This document shows, piece after piece, positions 46,977-59,306 of a stretch of DNA of 64,000 nucleotides. The DNA is from Warburgia ugandensis. Lineage: Eukaryota > Streptophyta > Magnoliopsida > Canellales > Canellaceae. The stretch covers positions 65,015,414-65,079,413 of the forward strand of contig CP141126.1 of NCBI GenBank assembly GCA_035236585.1, given 5' to 3'. Below the pieces are notes generated by a model. That model made no database searches. It was not told the DNA's origin and saw nothing but the letters and a program-made list of their open reading frames with translations. The translations under genes were made by a program, and so were the position numbers. Numbering within the stretch: the stretch's first letter is position 1; each line of letters begins with the position of its first letter.

Positions 46977-49018
46977 CATAACATCATGATATGCATCAGA
47001 TGCTTCATGGAATCCAACTCATGGATCTCTACTATGGTATGGTCGACCAACCTCATATCATGCCATATGCAATGCACATAAATCATCAAACCATAGGGTC
47101 CCACTATGCCCACGACCTCACCGCCGTGTGGTCCCCGGGTACCTAGAGACACAGGATCATATACCTCCACGGGGCATATGACACTTCGACCTAGTGCCGT
47201 GACACCAATGGTAGCCCCTTGTACCACATGCAGTCGAAGCAGGGACATGCCCTTTTTGGGCGTGGTACCCATCCACCTAATAGTGGTAGAGGCTGGGTGG
47301 CCAACCCACACCCCTCGGCATAGCACCCACGAGCTTACTAGCCCAAATCATGTACGATCAAATAAGCCAAAAACCTCGGTTCAAAACTTGTCCTTTTTGG
47401 GTCCCTCACAACTGCTTGGCCCTCGGCACTCCAGCGTCTTTTGGCAACCCTCAAGGACATGCAATCTTTTCAAGTACTTAAATCATGCAATGTATGCACT
47501 TGTTTGCAAAACAGATATGTGCATAATGTATATGCAATCATTTACAAAACATGTCTATGTACAAAGCATTCATCACATGCATGCTGAATTAAGTCATGCT
47601 AAACAAGTCATATACTTAAAACATATGTTCTCCAAACAATAATAGTTCTTTTAAAAGAATCTAATAGTGATAGAGCACCTACCTGGCTAGGTTGCACTAA
47701 CCCTTTTGTCCTCGGACGCTCTTGATCATGGTTTGGGGAATCAAGGTTAGTTTTGCCTATCTTTTATGGGTTTTAGAGTAATTGATCTTATTACTTAGGC
47801 ATTAGGGGTCCATCCCTATGCCTATGGGTGTCCTAAGGTCCTAATTGGGCCTTGGTATCCTCAGTTTTCTAAAGTTCTAGTGGCCACGCGCCACCATCCT
47901 ATTCTAAGGGTCATGCCAACCTTTTATTTGGCCTTGATTAGGAATTTTATAGTTTTTATGTGTCCGCGTCATCGACACAGACACAACGCCTTTTGCGGCG
48001 CCTCAATCGGAGCTCTAGATCTCAAGTTATAAGCGTTTTAGTGTCGCACGTACACAGAGTCTTAAGAATGAAAAAAACGGAATGCTAGGGTGCTGCACGA
48101 CTGAGTCGTGCACCTTGGCTTCCTTAAGGAATGAAAAACCCACAGCGCTAGCGCACTGCACATCTACGGCGTGCGCCTCAGCGGGCCCGCGGCTGTCCCT
48201 TTGGCGGGCGTGTCCCTGGACGCGCTCGTTTGGTTTTTCAAACCGCGGTCAACGTGGGACGACGTGTGACGTTCCTATTGGATCGTCTTGTTCGTTGGGG
48301 AACCGGGCCGTCCTCAGGAAACCCTGGTTCAACCCTATCGAACCAATGTGGCCCAGGGGACGTCCCTGGGTCCTTGGTGAGTCTCCAGGGCTCCATTTTT
48401 GCATGGTTTTTCATGCGAAAACCTAGGGAAATTGTTCTTGGAACTATGGTGGAGATGAGTTTTGAGCTATCTTGGACATACCTGGCTCGTTGCTGGGTTT
48501 TTCTCCTTGTTTTTCCCTCTAGGTCACTGCTTTACGATGGGTTTTCTCCAAAGTTTTGGGCTGCCATTAGAGGCGCCCAAGAGCTCTATTTATAGAGCTA
48601 AGAGAGGGTTCTGGAGGGGGCTCTCACCGCCTTTGAATGGCGGTGGAGAAACCTCCAGAATGGCGGTGATTGGAGGATCATCGCCATTCTAGAACCCTCT
48701 AGAGGTTGAAGATGAAGGGGTGCCCATATCAAAACGGGCCCCTGTGTTTTGCAGGTTAAAACCGTTTTTTGTAAAAATTATGTTTTTGCCCCTGTAGTTC
48801 AAAGGGCCATATCTTGCTCATTTTAACTCCGTTTTGGGTGATTTTGGTCTCGTTGGATTCCTTTTTCTGAGATGCATCTAATGGAACCACTTTTAGGACC
48901 AAATTCTTGGGTTTAGTCAAGGTGAATAGTTAAATGACTAAAATGCCCTTATCTTCAAAAACTGATCTTTTCATTGCTTAACTTGGAATTTCAATACTAC
49001 AAAATTGGAGTCATTACA
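46471..49018 (-). repeat. 5' LTR (sense) of element E, truncated at its inner end
   Basis: Matches the left LTR from ATGCATGAAAATC onward but lacks the first 60-70 plus-strand bases of it, which in the sense direction is the end of U5 next to the PBS. A (CATA)n/(TA)n run at about 46945-46976 is longer than in the other LTR. TATA palindrome at 48582-48599; the hairpin block at 48600-48710 has lost about 14 bases relative to the other LTR. Confidence 0.85.
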
Positions 49019-49084
49019 AATTTGATCTCAAAGCATGCAATTAATTTCATTTGACCTTGAGATTAAACATACCCATAGGCAAGG

Positions 49085-50470
49085 GGTGAGAAACTATGTT
49101 CCTAACCCCATGGTATAGCCACCAGCAAAATTTGAGCACCAGGCAATTAAGGTTTTCTATGCACGAATTTAGTTGAATACTCCATATACATCAAATTGCC
49201 ATGCCCAAATGTAGACCATCTTGAGCTTAATCCTGAAGTCATATAGTTACTCCCATGTTTTTATGGTCGATAAAGAGATGATCCATACCTACATGTTAAG
49301 AAAATCCTTTATTTGCGCTACATCTAAGTTTCAAATTTTTTTGGATGATTCTATTAAGGTTAGGTTGTTTCCTTTCTCACTGAAAAATAAGGCCAAATCA
49401 TGACTAAATTCTTTATAGGCCGGCTCCATCAGCACATGGGACTAGTTGTCTAGAAACTTTCTAAACAAATTCTTCCTTGTCCATAAAACCAATGCCCTAT
49501 GTAGGGAGCTCATCAGTTTCCAGCAAAGAGATGATGAGTAATACTATGAATGCTGGGAAAGGTGGAATGAATTGCTGTAAAAGTGTTCCCACTATAGACT
49601 TAAAAACTGGCAGCAAGTTCAGTACTTCTGTGAGGCATTAGCACCTTAGAATAGAAAAATGGTTGATGTAACCAGTGGAGGGATCCTCATGTTGAAAAGT
49701 GGGACAGAGGCTTGGGAATTTTTTAAGACCTTAGTCGAGAACTCTTAGCAGTGGGATTACTCAAATAGGAGAGAGAGAACTGTCCAACTCTAAAATAAAG
49801 GGGGCCATTATGAAATAGGAGTGACCTCAGATATGTCTTATAAGCTTAACTCTGTGATTAAAAGAGTGGATAAGATTGATTTTGTGGTTGAATGAGTGGA
49901 CAAGCATGACAATAAATTTCATGCCTTTATGGTTGACAATGCATCAACTAAACCTCCACAAGAGGTTTTTGCTACTTGTTCTAGCTAGGCTCATTTAACA
50001 TCAACTTATCCATCTATTAGAGTATACACAGAATATCTTTTAGAACAGGTGAATGTAATGAATGTATATTACAATCCTAGCAACAATTCTTATTCTAAGA
50101 ACTATAATCCAAGATGGGTTAGGCATCCTAATTTCTCATGGTCTATGCATAGTTACTAAGGGATTTCTTTTATGTACCCTCCTATAAAAACTTTATTAAA
50201 GCTTTAGTTTCCCTATAGCCACCTAGTTTTCTAATCTCTTAGCAACCAAAGAAATAAACCTCTAAGGAAATTATGCAAACATTTATGGAAAAAACTTCAA
50301 AACACTAGGATGAAACTAGATAGGCCATCATTGATAGTACATAGATATCAAATGTCAATTCTTAAGCTATTACCAAATTATAAATGCAAATTGGCTAGTT
50401 GTCAGCTACCGTGATAGAGGAAAAGAACAGTAAGCTAATTCCAAACCCTAAGGGGTAGTTTGAATTAGGG
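49085..50470 (+). pseudogene. gag: Element X gag (Athila type)
   Basis: Capsid text begins weakly near 49085 and is clear from IKVRLFPFSLKNKAKS (49356-49401), continuing in other frames with LNSL, AGSIST, NKFF and CWERWNELL. From 49660 MVDVTSGGILM and FFKTLVENS follow, then NNSYSKNYNPRWVRHPNFSW near 50080-50140, the C-terminal asparagine-rich block usual in Athila gag. Stops (TGA for tryptophan, TAG for glutamine) and several frameshifts break it. It would build the particle. Confidence 0.75.
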
Positions 50471-50499
50471 TCTAGTTCACATACCCAAAGATTTCATGC

Positions 50500-51345
50500 G
50501 TAAGCAAAGTCTATCACTACCCTTAGGAGTGGTTGTCAAGTTGATAACAAAGTAGGGCTGACTAAAGAAACTATAAAGGAGATTGAACTAGCGAAAACAT
50601 AGGAGAAAGAGAAAAGATAGAAATCTCCTACTTCGATTGAGCCTATAGTAGAAGCATGTTATGTGCTTAAAGCCCCATTCCCTCGACTACTAAACAAGGT
50701 AAAGAAAGGAACCTATTTCCACGAGATAATGGATGTATTCAAGCATGTGCAATAAATATTCCATTACTTAATTCTATCAAAGATATTCCTACTTATGCCA
50801 AAATTTTTAAGTAACTCTGCACACAAAAGCAAAAGCTTCATGTTCAAAAGAAAGCCTTCCTCTTCGAATAGGTGAGCACTTTAATTCAGCACCAGACCCC
50901 TCCTAAGTTTAGAGATCTAGGATATCCTACCATTTCTTATGTTATTGGAAACTATGTCATTAATAGGGAACTATTTAATTTTGGGGCCAATGTTAAATTG
51001 TTGCCATTTTCTAGTTGTGAGCAACTAGGGCTCAGTGATCTTAAGCCAACCTATACCACTTTATTAGCTAATAGATTAGTGAAGATTCCACATGGTATGG
51101 TTGAGAATGTTTTAATACAGGTGGACCAATTTTACTTTCCTGTAGATTTTGTTGTCCTAGATACCTAGTCCATGTTAGACTCTGGTAGTTAGATCTTGGT
51201 AATTCTTGGATGTCCATTCCTGGTAATGTCGAATTCCATCATCAATTGTAGAAATGGTGTGATGAAATTATCTTTTGACAATATGAAAGTGAACCTCAAT
51301 ATTTTTAATGCCAATCATTAACATTTAGACCTAAATGATTCATGT
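50500..51345 (+). pseudogene. pol: Element X pol: protease region
   Basis: From 50872 the open stretch reads HQTPPKFRDLGYPTISYVIG, then NFGANVKLLPFS, where the active-site DxGA has become NFGA, so the catalytic aspartate is lost. LVKIPHGMVENVLIQVDQFYFPVDFVVLDT follows, and beyond a TAG stop ILVILGCPFL and MKLSFDNMKVNLNIF close the fold. 50500-50870 holds the gag-protease linker with scattered stops. Confidence 0.75.
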
Positions 51346-51390
51346 GTAGCAAATTTAATTGAAGGCCTACTTCAAGATGCTAGTCTACTA

Positions 51391-52800
51391 TTGTCTATCT
51401 TAGACCCACTTGAGGTATGTCTAGCACACTTTAACTATAATTTTGAAGTAAATAAGTCCATCTATGAGGTAAATAATCTTTTGGATGCTACAACTATAAT
51501 GGTTACCTCCAAATGCGGACCTCTAGTGGAGTCACTTCCTTTAGATTTTGTCACAGTACCATCATTAGAGAAACCACCTACCTTAGTCCTTAAGCCATTA
51601 CCTAAAAGTCTAAAATATTCTTTCTTAGGGCCAGATGAATCCTTACTTGCAATCATAGGCACAGATTTAGATTAGGAATAGGAAGGTAAGCTTCTTGATA
51701 TTCTTAAAGTACACAAGATAGCTTTAGGGTGGACCATCGAGGACATCAATAGAATTAGCCCTATTATTTGTATGCATAGAATTCACCAAGAAGAAAATGC
51801 TAAGCCATCTAGAGAAACATAGAGGGGACTAAATCTTGATATGAAAGAGGTAGCGAGCTAAGAACTCCTTAAACTCTTAGATGTTGGGTCATCTACCCCA
51901 TATCTGTTAGCACTAGGGTCAGCCTAGTTCAGGTTCCCCCTTAGAAGTTAGGAGGCACGGTAATCCAAAATGAGGATAATGATTTAGTTTCCACTCCCAT
52001 GACAACTGGGTGGAGAGTTTGTATAGATTATCGAACTAAACTCAATCACAAGGAAAGACCACTTTTCACTTTTATTTATAGACTAAATGCTAGAAAAGGT
52101 TAGTCAGTCATAGTTATTATAATTTTCTTGATGGATACTTTAGCAGTGACCAAATCCCCATAGCACCCAAGACCAAGAGAAGACTAACTTCACTTGCCCT
52201 TTTAGGACCTTTGCCTACCTTAGTTTACCTTTTGGACTTTGTAATGCCCCAACTACTTATCAAAGGTATATATTAATCATATTTTTTGACATGGTGAAGA
52301 AGAGGTATTTAATGTGATTTCTTAGTATTTGGGTCTTCTTTTGATGAATTCCTGCACCACTTAAAGCTTGTCCTTTCTAGGTGTCAAGAAAAGAATTTAG
52401 TGTTAAACTAGGAAAATGTCATTTCACAGTTCAAAATGGCATTGTTTTAGGCCACATCATATCACATAATAGTATAGAAGTTGACAAAGCTAAGGTAGAT
52501 TTAATCATTAACCTTTCTCCTCCAAGGACGGTGAAGGAGATTTGCTCACTTTTAGGCCATGCTCCGTTCTATAGAAGACTCATCATAGACTTTAGTAAAA
52601 TTGCTGAGCTCCTATGTAATTTGCTTTGGAAGGAAGCACCTTTTGACTTTGATGATATTTGTATGAAAGAATTTGAGTGCCTAAAAGTTGAGTTGACTTC
52701 TGGGCCTATTACTCAACTACCATATTGGAGTGCACCATTCGAGATAATGTATAACACTTTAGACTACATGATCGGGGGCTATGTTGGGGCAACGTATTGA
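51391..52800 (+). pseudogene. pol: Element X pol: linker and reverse transcriptase
   Basis: 51391-51675 is open linker with LPKSLKYSFLGPDESLLAII; then KVHKIALGWTIEDI, RKDHFSLLFID, DQEKTNFTCPFRTFAY and LPFGLCNAPTTYQRY can be read across stops. The catalytic FMDDF block is damaged by an indel near 52305-52325, where VFNVI replaces it, followed by the intact phrase VFGSSFDEF in another frame. From 52381 a 139-codon open stretch gives KCHFTVQNGIVLGHIIS, AKVDLIINLSPPRTVKEI and LGHAPFYRRLIIDFSKIA. Athila type. Confidence 0.8.
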
Positions 52801-53115
52801 TAAAATTCCCATGTGATATATTATTCTAGAAAGACATTCTAATAATGGCCAACTCAATTATTCCACTACAAAAAAAGAGTTGTTGGCAGTTATTTTGCAC
52901 CAAATGAGTTTAGATCTTACTTATTGGGATCCAAGGTCATTATCTCTTCGGACCATGTAGCATTAAGATACCTTCGTTAAGAGAAGGATGCTAAACCTAA
53001 GCTAATCGAATGGATACTTTTGCTACAAGAATTTGATTTAGAAATTCAGGACAAGAAAGGTTCTGAAAATGTTGTGGCAAACCACTTACCTAAATTAGTT
53101 GTGGATTCTATTAGC
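52690..53115 (+). pseudogene. pol: Element X pol: RNase H region
   Basis: LTSGPITQLPYWSAPFEIMYNTLDYMIGGYVG leads in, with the first acidic residue (D of CD in relatives) now asparagine. Pieces of YYSRKTF, FHYKKRVVGS and LEIQDKKGSENVVANHLPKL follow near 52830-53100. Frameshifts near 52800 and 52890. Confidence 0.65.
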
Positions 53116-53149
53116 AAGAATATGCCTATAATAGAAACTTTTATAAATG

Positions 53150-54430
53150 AATAATTGTTGAACATTACCCAGTTTCCTTGGTATGTAGATTTTATTAATA
53201 ATCTTGTCATAGGTCAAATACCCAATCATTAGTCAAAATAAGATGGAAAAAGATTCATTTCCAAGGTCACACCCTTTACATGGGATGATACCTACTTGTT
53301 TAAGTGCTATCCTAATCATGTCATTAGGAGATGCATACCTGATAATGAACATCATAGAATCATTTTCTTTTGTTGTTTAAGTACTATTATAATCAGGTTA
53401 TTTGGAGATGCATATCTAATAATGAACATCATAGAATCATTTTCTTTTGTCATGACCATGCATGCAGGGGACATTTCAGTTCCAAAAACATAGGTACAAA
53501 GATTTTACAGAACAATTTTTGTTGGCATACCATTTTTAGGTATTCACATGCTTACTACGTAGCATGTGCTAGATGTCAATAGTTAGGGAGCATAGGAAAA
53601 AGAAATATGATGCCCTTAAACCCCATTCTTATCATAGAGCCTTTTGATGTTTGGGACATTAATTTTATGGGACCCTTTCCTACCTATTTTGGTTACTTAT
53701 ACATTCATGTGGGAGTGGACAACGTGCCCAAATGGGTGGAAGTCATACCTTGCAAGACTAATGACCATAGGGTGGTGTCAAGTTTTTAAAATAAAATATA
53801 TTCGCATGCTTTAGTACTCCTAGGGCCTTAATTAGTGATGGGGGAAAACACTTTTGTAATAAAGTGTTTGAGAATTTAATGAATAAATATGGTGTCATCC
53901 ACAAGATAGCTACCCCTTATCATCCTTAGATGAGTGGATAGGTACAAGTGTCAAATAGGGAGATAAAGCGAATTTTAGAAAAGATAGTCAATCGAAATAA
54001 GAAAGACTAGTCTTTGAGGCTTAGTGATGCTTTATGGGCATATCGTACTACATATAAGACTCCTATAAGCATGTCACCCTGTCACCAGGTCTATGAAAAG
54101 GCCTACCATCTCTCAGTAGAGCTTGAGCATAAAGCATATTGGGCTATTAAAAAGTTCAATTTTGACATAGATACTACTGGGACCTGCAGGAAGCTCCAAA
54201 TTAGTGAGTTGGATGAGCTTAGGAAAAATGCATATGAGTCAACCAAGCTATACAAAGACTGCATGAAAATTAATCATGATAGACACATACTACAAAAGTC
54301 CTTTACTCCAGGATAGAAGGTCCTTCTGCATACTTCTAGATTGCATCTATTCCTTGAAAAACTTTGATCTAGATGGACTGGACCTTATGTTGTATGTGAA
54401 AGGATGGTGAGATTTCCAAAGTCAATGGGC
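53150..54430 (+). pseudogene. pol: Element X pol: integrase region
   Basis: The zinc domain is readable in 53370-53582, with HDHACRGHF and CARCQ. DVWDINFMGPFPTYFGYLYIHVGVDNVPKWVE from 53649 holds the first catalytic aspartate, and LISDGGKHFCNK near 53830-53865 the second. The third position is glutamine (CAA 53945-53947, in VQVSNRE) where glutamate is usual. The tail 54014-54316 is open for 100 codons: LSDALWAYRTTYKTPISMSP, VELEHKAYWAIKKFNFD and KLQISELDELRKNAYES. A 77-base duplication at 53296-53449 breaks the zinc domain. Confidence 0.8.
53296..53449 (+). repeat. 77-bp tandem duplication in the element X integrase
   Basis: Unit one 53296-53372 and unit two 53373-53449 both start TTGTTTAAGT and end CATTTTCTTTTG, with about ten differences between them. 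77 is not a multiple of three, so the frame shifts between copies. Confidence 0.9.
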
Positions 54431-56257
54431 AAAGGTTGAAACCTATCTAAAGTTGGTCAACCCTAAAATAGGGGAGATATTGTTAGAGGAACCTGTATAC
54501 TTGGTCCCACCTTAACATGTCACATGATACCTGCTTCAATCATAAAATGAGCATTCATCATTAAAATTGCATTCATCATGGCTTTGTATGTCTAGTCATA
54601 GACATCAAACTTAGTGCTCATTGAAAGGCAACCCATGGTTATTAGAAAGTCTCACTATTCACTATTACCAATTTACCATATAAGAGTCATATGTTTTCAA
54701 ACATTGGGGATAATGAGATTTTTGAATTTTCTTGAAATTTTTTTTTTGGTTTTTGAAAGTTTTAAGGCCAAAGTTCCTTTACTGTGATGAGAATTGGATT
54801 TTCAGAAGCTTAGTATTTCTCCTACTTTAACTTCTTAGTAGAAAAGCATATGGTTGATTCAAAATTTTCTTCATGTCTTGAAGTGTTTTATGAAAGATAA
54901 ATCTCTAAACACACTTACACGTAGTGCATAAGTCTAAATGGATAGATGGTTATGTCTTAGAGACCCTAAGGAAAATAAATGGAGACCTATACAACCAAGT
55001 AAGTATTAGCAGTTATCATCTTTCTAAGGGTTATATGTAATGCCATAATATCTTCAGTGATCATCAATTTTAAAAGATCCCAGTATCTTTGTTTTGAACA
55101 AAATGTTAAGAACTAAAAGGAGTACTAACTTTATTTCCTAAACATTTATTGAATTAGATATAAAGCCTACCTAGCATATTACACCACTAGTTAGACCCTT
55201 TGAGTCTCTTGGTAAGATTTTCTTTTCAAAAACCCATTTACCTTGACCCAGAAACCCAATTAAAATGTTCATTACCTATCTTCCAAAAAATTAGTGGAGA
55301 TGGTAGAAAAAGTTTGATGAAGGCAAAAGTAGAAGAAGTAAAAATTATGAAAGTGCTTACAAAGAAAAAGCCTTATCTTAAGATAAAAAAAAGAAATACA
55401 AAGAAGAATAAAAAATAGAAATATCAAGAAAAAGAAAAATGAAGGGGAAGGGGAAGGAAAAGTAGAAAAGATATTCACTTTAGTACAAAAGAAAAGTACA
55501 ACTATCCATCATTCAATTGAACACCTCTACTAATATTTGAAACTTTGAATCCATATACCCTTCCTTTCAGAACCTATCCTAAGCCTACATTTCACCCTAT
55601 CTAAAGATTTGTTGATCTAAAGGTAGAAAATATCCTTAATGAGGATATAAATAAGAAGGAACTATAGTGAACCACCCCTACTATTCTTGGAATGACATCT
55701 ATTCTTAAAGATTACATTTCTTTGTCTCATCTATGCTTGAAAAATTGTGAACCATCAATATCTTTGGATTCAATTACATTGTGAGAGAATTTTGTTTGAC
55801 CTTTTCTCTAAAAGTTCTATTTTTAAGTGTATACTAGTGAGAATTTGAGGTCAAAACACATTTGAATTGGAGTATAGGCATATTTTTTTACAAGTCCAAA
55901 TTTACATAGATTGTACACACACTGCACTATGAGATACAATTGGAATAAAATGGCTTTAGTATATGGTTAGCTTGTACAATTTTTCATTCATCTTTATTAA
56001 GTTGCTTAAGCTGATAGACTGCTAATGGACAATAATTCTCTAAGATAAAATAAAAAACTTACCCTTATGGAATTTTGTGGGTATATTCACTACAAACCCT
56101 TACGAGGCCTAACTTGTTTACTAGGGGCAACATAGGGGTTTAGGGGTTTTTGCATATGCTAAATGCAATCATGAGTTCCTACAAAAATGGTAGGCTCTTT
56201 TGTTTTCCTTTTTTTTTCTTTTTTTATGTTTTACAAGGGACTAGAAAAAATACTAGT
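54431..56257 (+). other. 3' region of element X between pol and PPT
   Basis: About 1.8 kb with no recognised protein. An A- and AG-rich stretch at 55300-55490 gives a chance open frame. Some Athila relatives carry an env-like frame at this place; I see no membrane segment or coherent reading that would support one here. Confidence 0.5.
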
Positions 56258-56269
56258 GGGGGGGGGGGG
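56258..56269 (+). other. Polypurine tract of element X: run of 12 G
   Basis: ACTAGTG followed by an uninterrupted G run stands directly before the 3' LTR start at 56271. Position and purine content make it the PPT. Confidence 0.75.
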
Positions 56270-56270
56270 T

Positions 56271-56935
56271 TGGTAAGTGTTCAATTTTGTATAAAAAGTA
56301 CCCAAGTAGAAGTTAATGTGTTATAAATTATAGGCATTATTCTATAATTTTTCTAAAATTTCATAACACAAGCATTTCTAACCTAGTAACTCAAAAGTTT
56401 GATATTTGGTAGTTTCAGGAGCTAATCCAAAATAAGTATTGAATAATCATAATTTTCTAGGATTGATTTTTCATCTTTTATAGGTATTGAGAAGATGATC
56501 CAATGCTGAGATCAAGAAAGGTGATATTTGAATATCAAGATCAAAAGAGGACCAAAGGCCTAAATTTAAAAGCTAAGTTTAAGATTCAAGATAATTTAAG
56601 GCAAGCAAGAAAGCAATAGAAAGATCCAAAGGTAATCAAAATGGGCCTATGCCAAAAGCCATGTAATTTCACCACCATTGCATGAGAATTGGAGCCATGC
56701 ATAAGGTTTCCTAGTCTAACAAGGAAACCTAAAGAAGCCAAGACATTCAAGCTTTAAAGCCAAAGACTTAGTCATTCAAGCTACCAAGGAATGAACCATC
56801 AAAGTGAGCCACCAAGCCATAGGAGTCATGCCACATGGAGTCACACGATTGGAGCACTCTTTCAAGCAATTATCATATACTAAAAGTGTAATTTTTAAGG
56901 GATAATTAGAAGATTTTGAGGGAAATTTGTATATG
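56271..56935 (+). repeat. 3' LTR of element X, left part
   Basis: Starts TGGTAAGTGTTC and runs with good similarity along 26010-26125 and then 38863-39384. It shows the LINE target site without an insert near 56381-56400. At 56935 it is cut by element Y; the matching point in the 5' LTR is 39384. The rest is outside the window. Confidence 0.85.
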
Positions 56936-58128
56936 TGTTGATTGTTTTTCCCAAGGGCTATTGTAGTACAACTCATATAAGTACGGGTCGATCCCACAAA
57001 ACTTGACTCAAAGAAATTGAAGTTTGAATAAAATCTAATTTGTCACAAATTAACAAGAATTATGAAAATTGAATAAAAATGGATTAGAAACTCAGTTCTA
57101 CTGAATTAATAAAAATTATACAATTCTAAATTGAAAAGATAGAGACTTGAACAAAATATCAAGTGATATTGACTTCACTAGCTTGATCACAACAAAATTC
57201 TTCAATTCAGGCCACCTCTAAGTCGATCAACCTTCATCAATCCATCCCTTCAGGTCTTTGATTAAAAAAACCAAAAGCTAAACTGTTCCTATTGGTTAAA
57301 TTTAAACCATTGATTGAGTTAGGCTTTAATCAAGTAAAGATTGGATTAAGTAATTCCTGGACTAACTAAGAGCATAAAAACACTTGGATAACACAAAATT
57401 GGGATAAGAATGAGATGAAATAGGGGACATAGTTGGAATTAAGGAAGAAGGACCATGGGCAAAAGTGAAAATTTTCTATTTTTTGGTTTTACATGAAAAT
57501 AGAAAAGAATGACTTGACAAGGAAGACGATGATACAAGGAATGAGAAAACTAGGGAAGAAGTGGGATTTTGAGGAAAATCCAAATTGGGTTTTGCCCTAA
57601 AACATTACAACATGTAAAAAGTAAGGAATTTGAGGAAAAATATATGGAAAACTAAGAGAAAATTAGAAAAAACCCTGAAAAATAATGGTAAAAATAGGGG
57701 ATGAAATAGGGAAGACACAAGTAAATGGAAATAGTAATGGAACGAAGGGAAAAAATGACTAGAATTAGAGGAGAAAACCAAAAGAAGCAAGGGAATTACT
57801 TTTGGAATAGATAACTAATGCAGATGTAGGGACAAAATGCAATGGAAACATGCAGGGATGGTGACTGGCAGTGGGTGGTGATGGAACATGAAGATACATG
57901 GTGGAATAGAAATAAAAGTAGTAATTGGAGATGGGAATTAGGAAAAGGCTGGAATCTGGAAGAAGAAATAGGTCCATCCATAGTGAAAGCTCTTCATACT
58001 TCTATTTTTCCCTTCGCCTCTCCTCTATGGTAATATATGTTCTTCCAGTCAGATGTTACTTTCTATTGTGCAGACCCTTATCTGAGTTAGCTAAAAGTGG
58101 AGAGTGCAATGGTTGGGATAGTCTTCCC

Positions 58129-58140
58129 CCTTATATAGCT
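58129..58140 (-). promoter_or_regulatory. Candidate TATA box of the Y LTR
   Basis: Minus strand AGCTATATAAGG, a good plant TATA box, about 1.8 kb into the LTR in the sense direction. No other signal confirms it. Confidence 0.45.
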
Positions 58141-59263
58141 TCGATCTTCTTTAGGTGTCTCTTATGGTAGTTTCCTTCTTTTTTTTTGTTTTTTAATCTT
58201 AAATTCCCTTTCTCTTTTAAAAACAATATCCAAAAGATAGGGCTTTCTTTCATCTGGTCCTCGTATTCCCTTCTATGTTCTAAGTTAGCTTAAGGGTTTT
58301 TCTTTAGTTTGGCTCCCAATCGTTTCATCATTAAATTTTATAAATTAATAGTTGGATGACTAATTGGAGCTAAAATGTAAATTTAAGCCAAAAATTACAA
58401 AATTGAGTGAGTGGATGATCTAATTATATGTTATTCTCGACTAAAACATGCTAAAAACTAAAATACAAAATTGATACAAATTTCCATTTTCATAGGTACT
58501 CGCAATTGCATTTAACATATACAACAAGCCCTTGAACCCATAGATTACCTTTAGTGGATGAGTTAAACCTAGTGAGAGTTTGCAGTGAATACACCCCGAA
58601 AATTCCAAAATTCATTTTCAAGTCAATTTCAACTTTTCCTCAAAGAATTATCTTCAATAAATCTATGAGCTTTAGCATGCTAATAAAAATTAATGAAAAA
58701 TTCAAAACCCTACCCATATGCTAAACATATTCCAATTAAGCTCAGATCTTAGCGTGTGTGTGTACAGTCTACATATAAAATAATCCTTATCTCTAAGTAG
58801 ACTTCTATCTTTTGAACTTGATCCAAAATATATCTTAACCTCAATCCTCACTATTAGACATACACTCAAAAATAAAACTCTTAGAGGAAGGGTTCAAATC
58901 ATATATCCTTTTTTATTTTATTTTATATGTGATTGGAGTTAATAAAAGAAAATTTATCCCACAAATGTTTATGAAAGAATGGGAGTTGCTAAGGAATTTA
59001 ATTTTTGATCCCTTTAGAAAGGATAAGATGTCATTAACTTTGAACATTTAGACATATTACTCTTTAAATCCTATCTATTCATATCTTCATCAAGACTATA
59101 TTAGTTCTAGAAAAAATAGGTCTTCAACTGGGATAAGTTGTAGGCCTAGGACAAGGTAAGAAAGGGTATTCAAAAATCTTCAAAAGTAAGTAGAGGCGTC
59201 CTACTAAATTTGGAAATTCTTCTTTACTTTGTTTGCCTAAAGTGAATATTTTTTTCATATTTT

Positions 59264-59306
59264 TCTTCATTCTTCATTCTTCATTCTTCATTCTTCATTC
59301 TTCATT
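59264..59306 (+). repeat. (TCTTCAT)n microsatellite in the Y LTR
   Basis: About six uninterrupted 7-base units, followed by a T- and C-rich stretch. Confidence 0.9.

Larger units (their letters stand above)
42480..49018 (-). mobile_element. Element E: Tekay-like Gypsy retrotransposon lacking almost all of pol
   Basis: Two near-identical LTRs (42480-45095 and about 46471-49018) flank a 1.4 kb internal region with gag on the minus strand. Target duplications are AATTC (42475-42479) and AATTT (49019-49023), one change apart. The internal region joins gag after its zinc knuckle to the last part of pol, so protease, RT, RNase H and the integrase core are missing. The 5' LTR in the sense direction (right-hand one) has lost its last ~60-70 bases together with the PBS. 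High LTR similarity makes it one of the younger insertions here. Confidence 0.9.
26010..56935 (+). mobile_element. Element X: Athila-like Ty3/Gypsy retrotransposon with several nested insertions
   Basis: X opens at 26010 with TGATAAGTATTC inside the G 3' LTR and has 5' LTR, PBS, gag, protease, RT, RNase H, integrase, a long 3' region, PPT and a 3' LTR opening TGGTAAGTGTTC at 56271. It is interrupted by the LINE (with A and B inside it), by E and, in its 3' LTR, by Y. The tRNA-Asp type PBS and the pol text point to the Athila clade. The right end is outside the window, so the target duplication cannot be tested. Confidence 0.8.

Noticed and set aside
55200-55478. Open frames on both strands in an AG-rich stretch of element X
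   Set aside because: Low-complexity lysine-rich or phenylalanine-rich translation with no resemblance to an env-like or other protein.
57605-58170. Cluster of short open frames in the Y LTR, with hydrophobic minus-strand translations
   Set aside because: They lie within an LTR, have no family resemblance and overlap each other.
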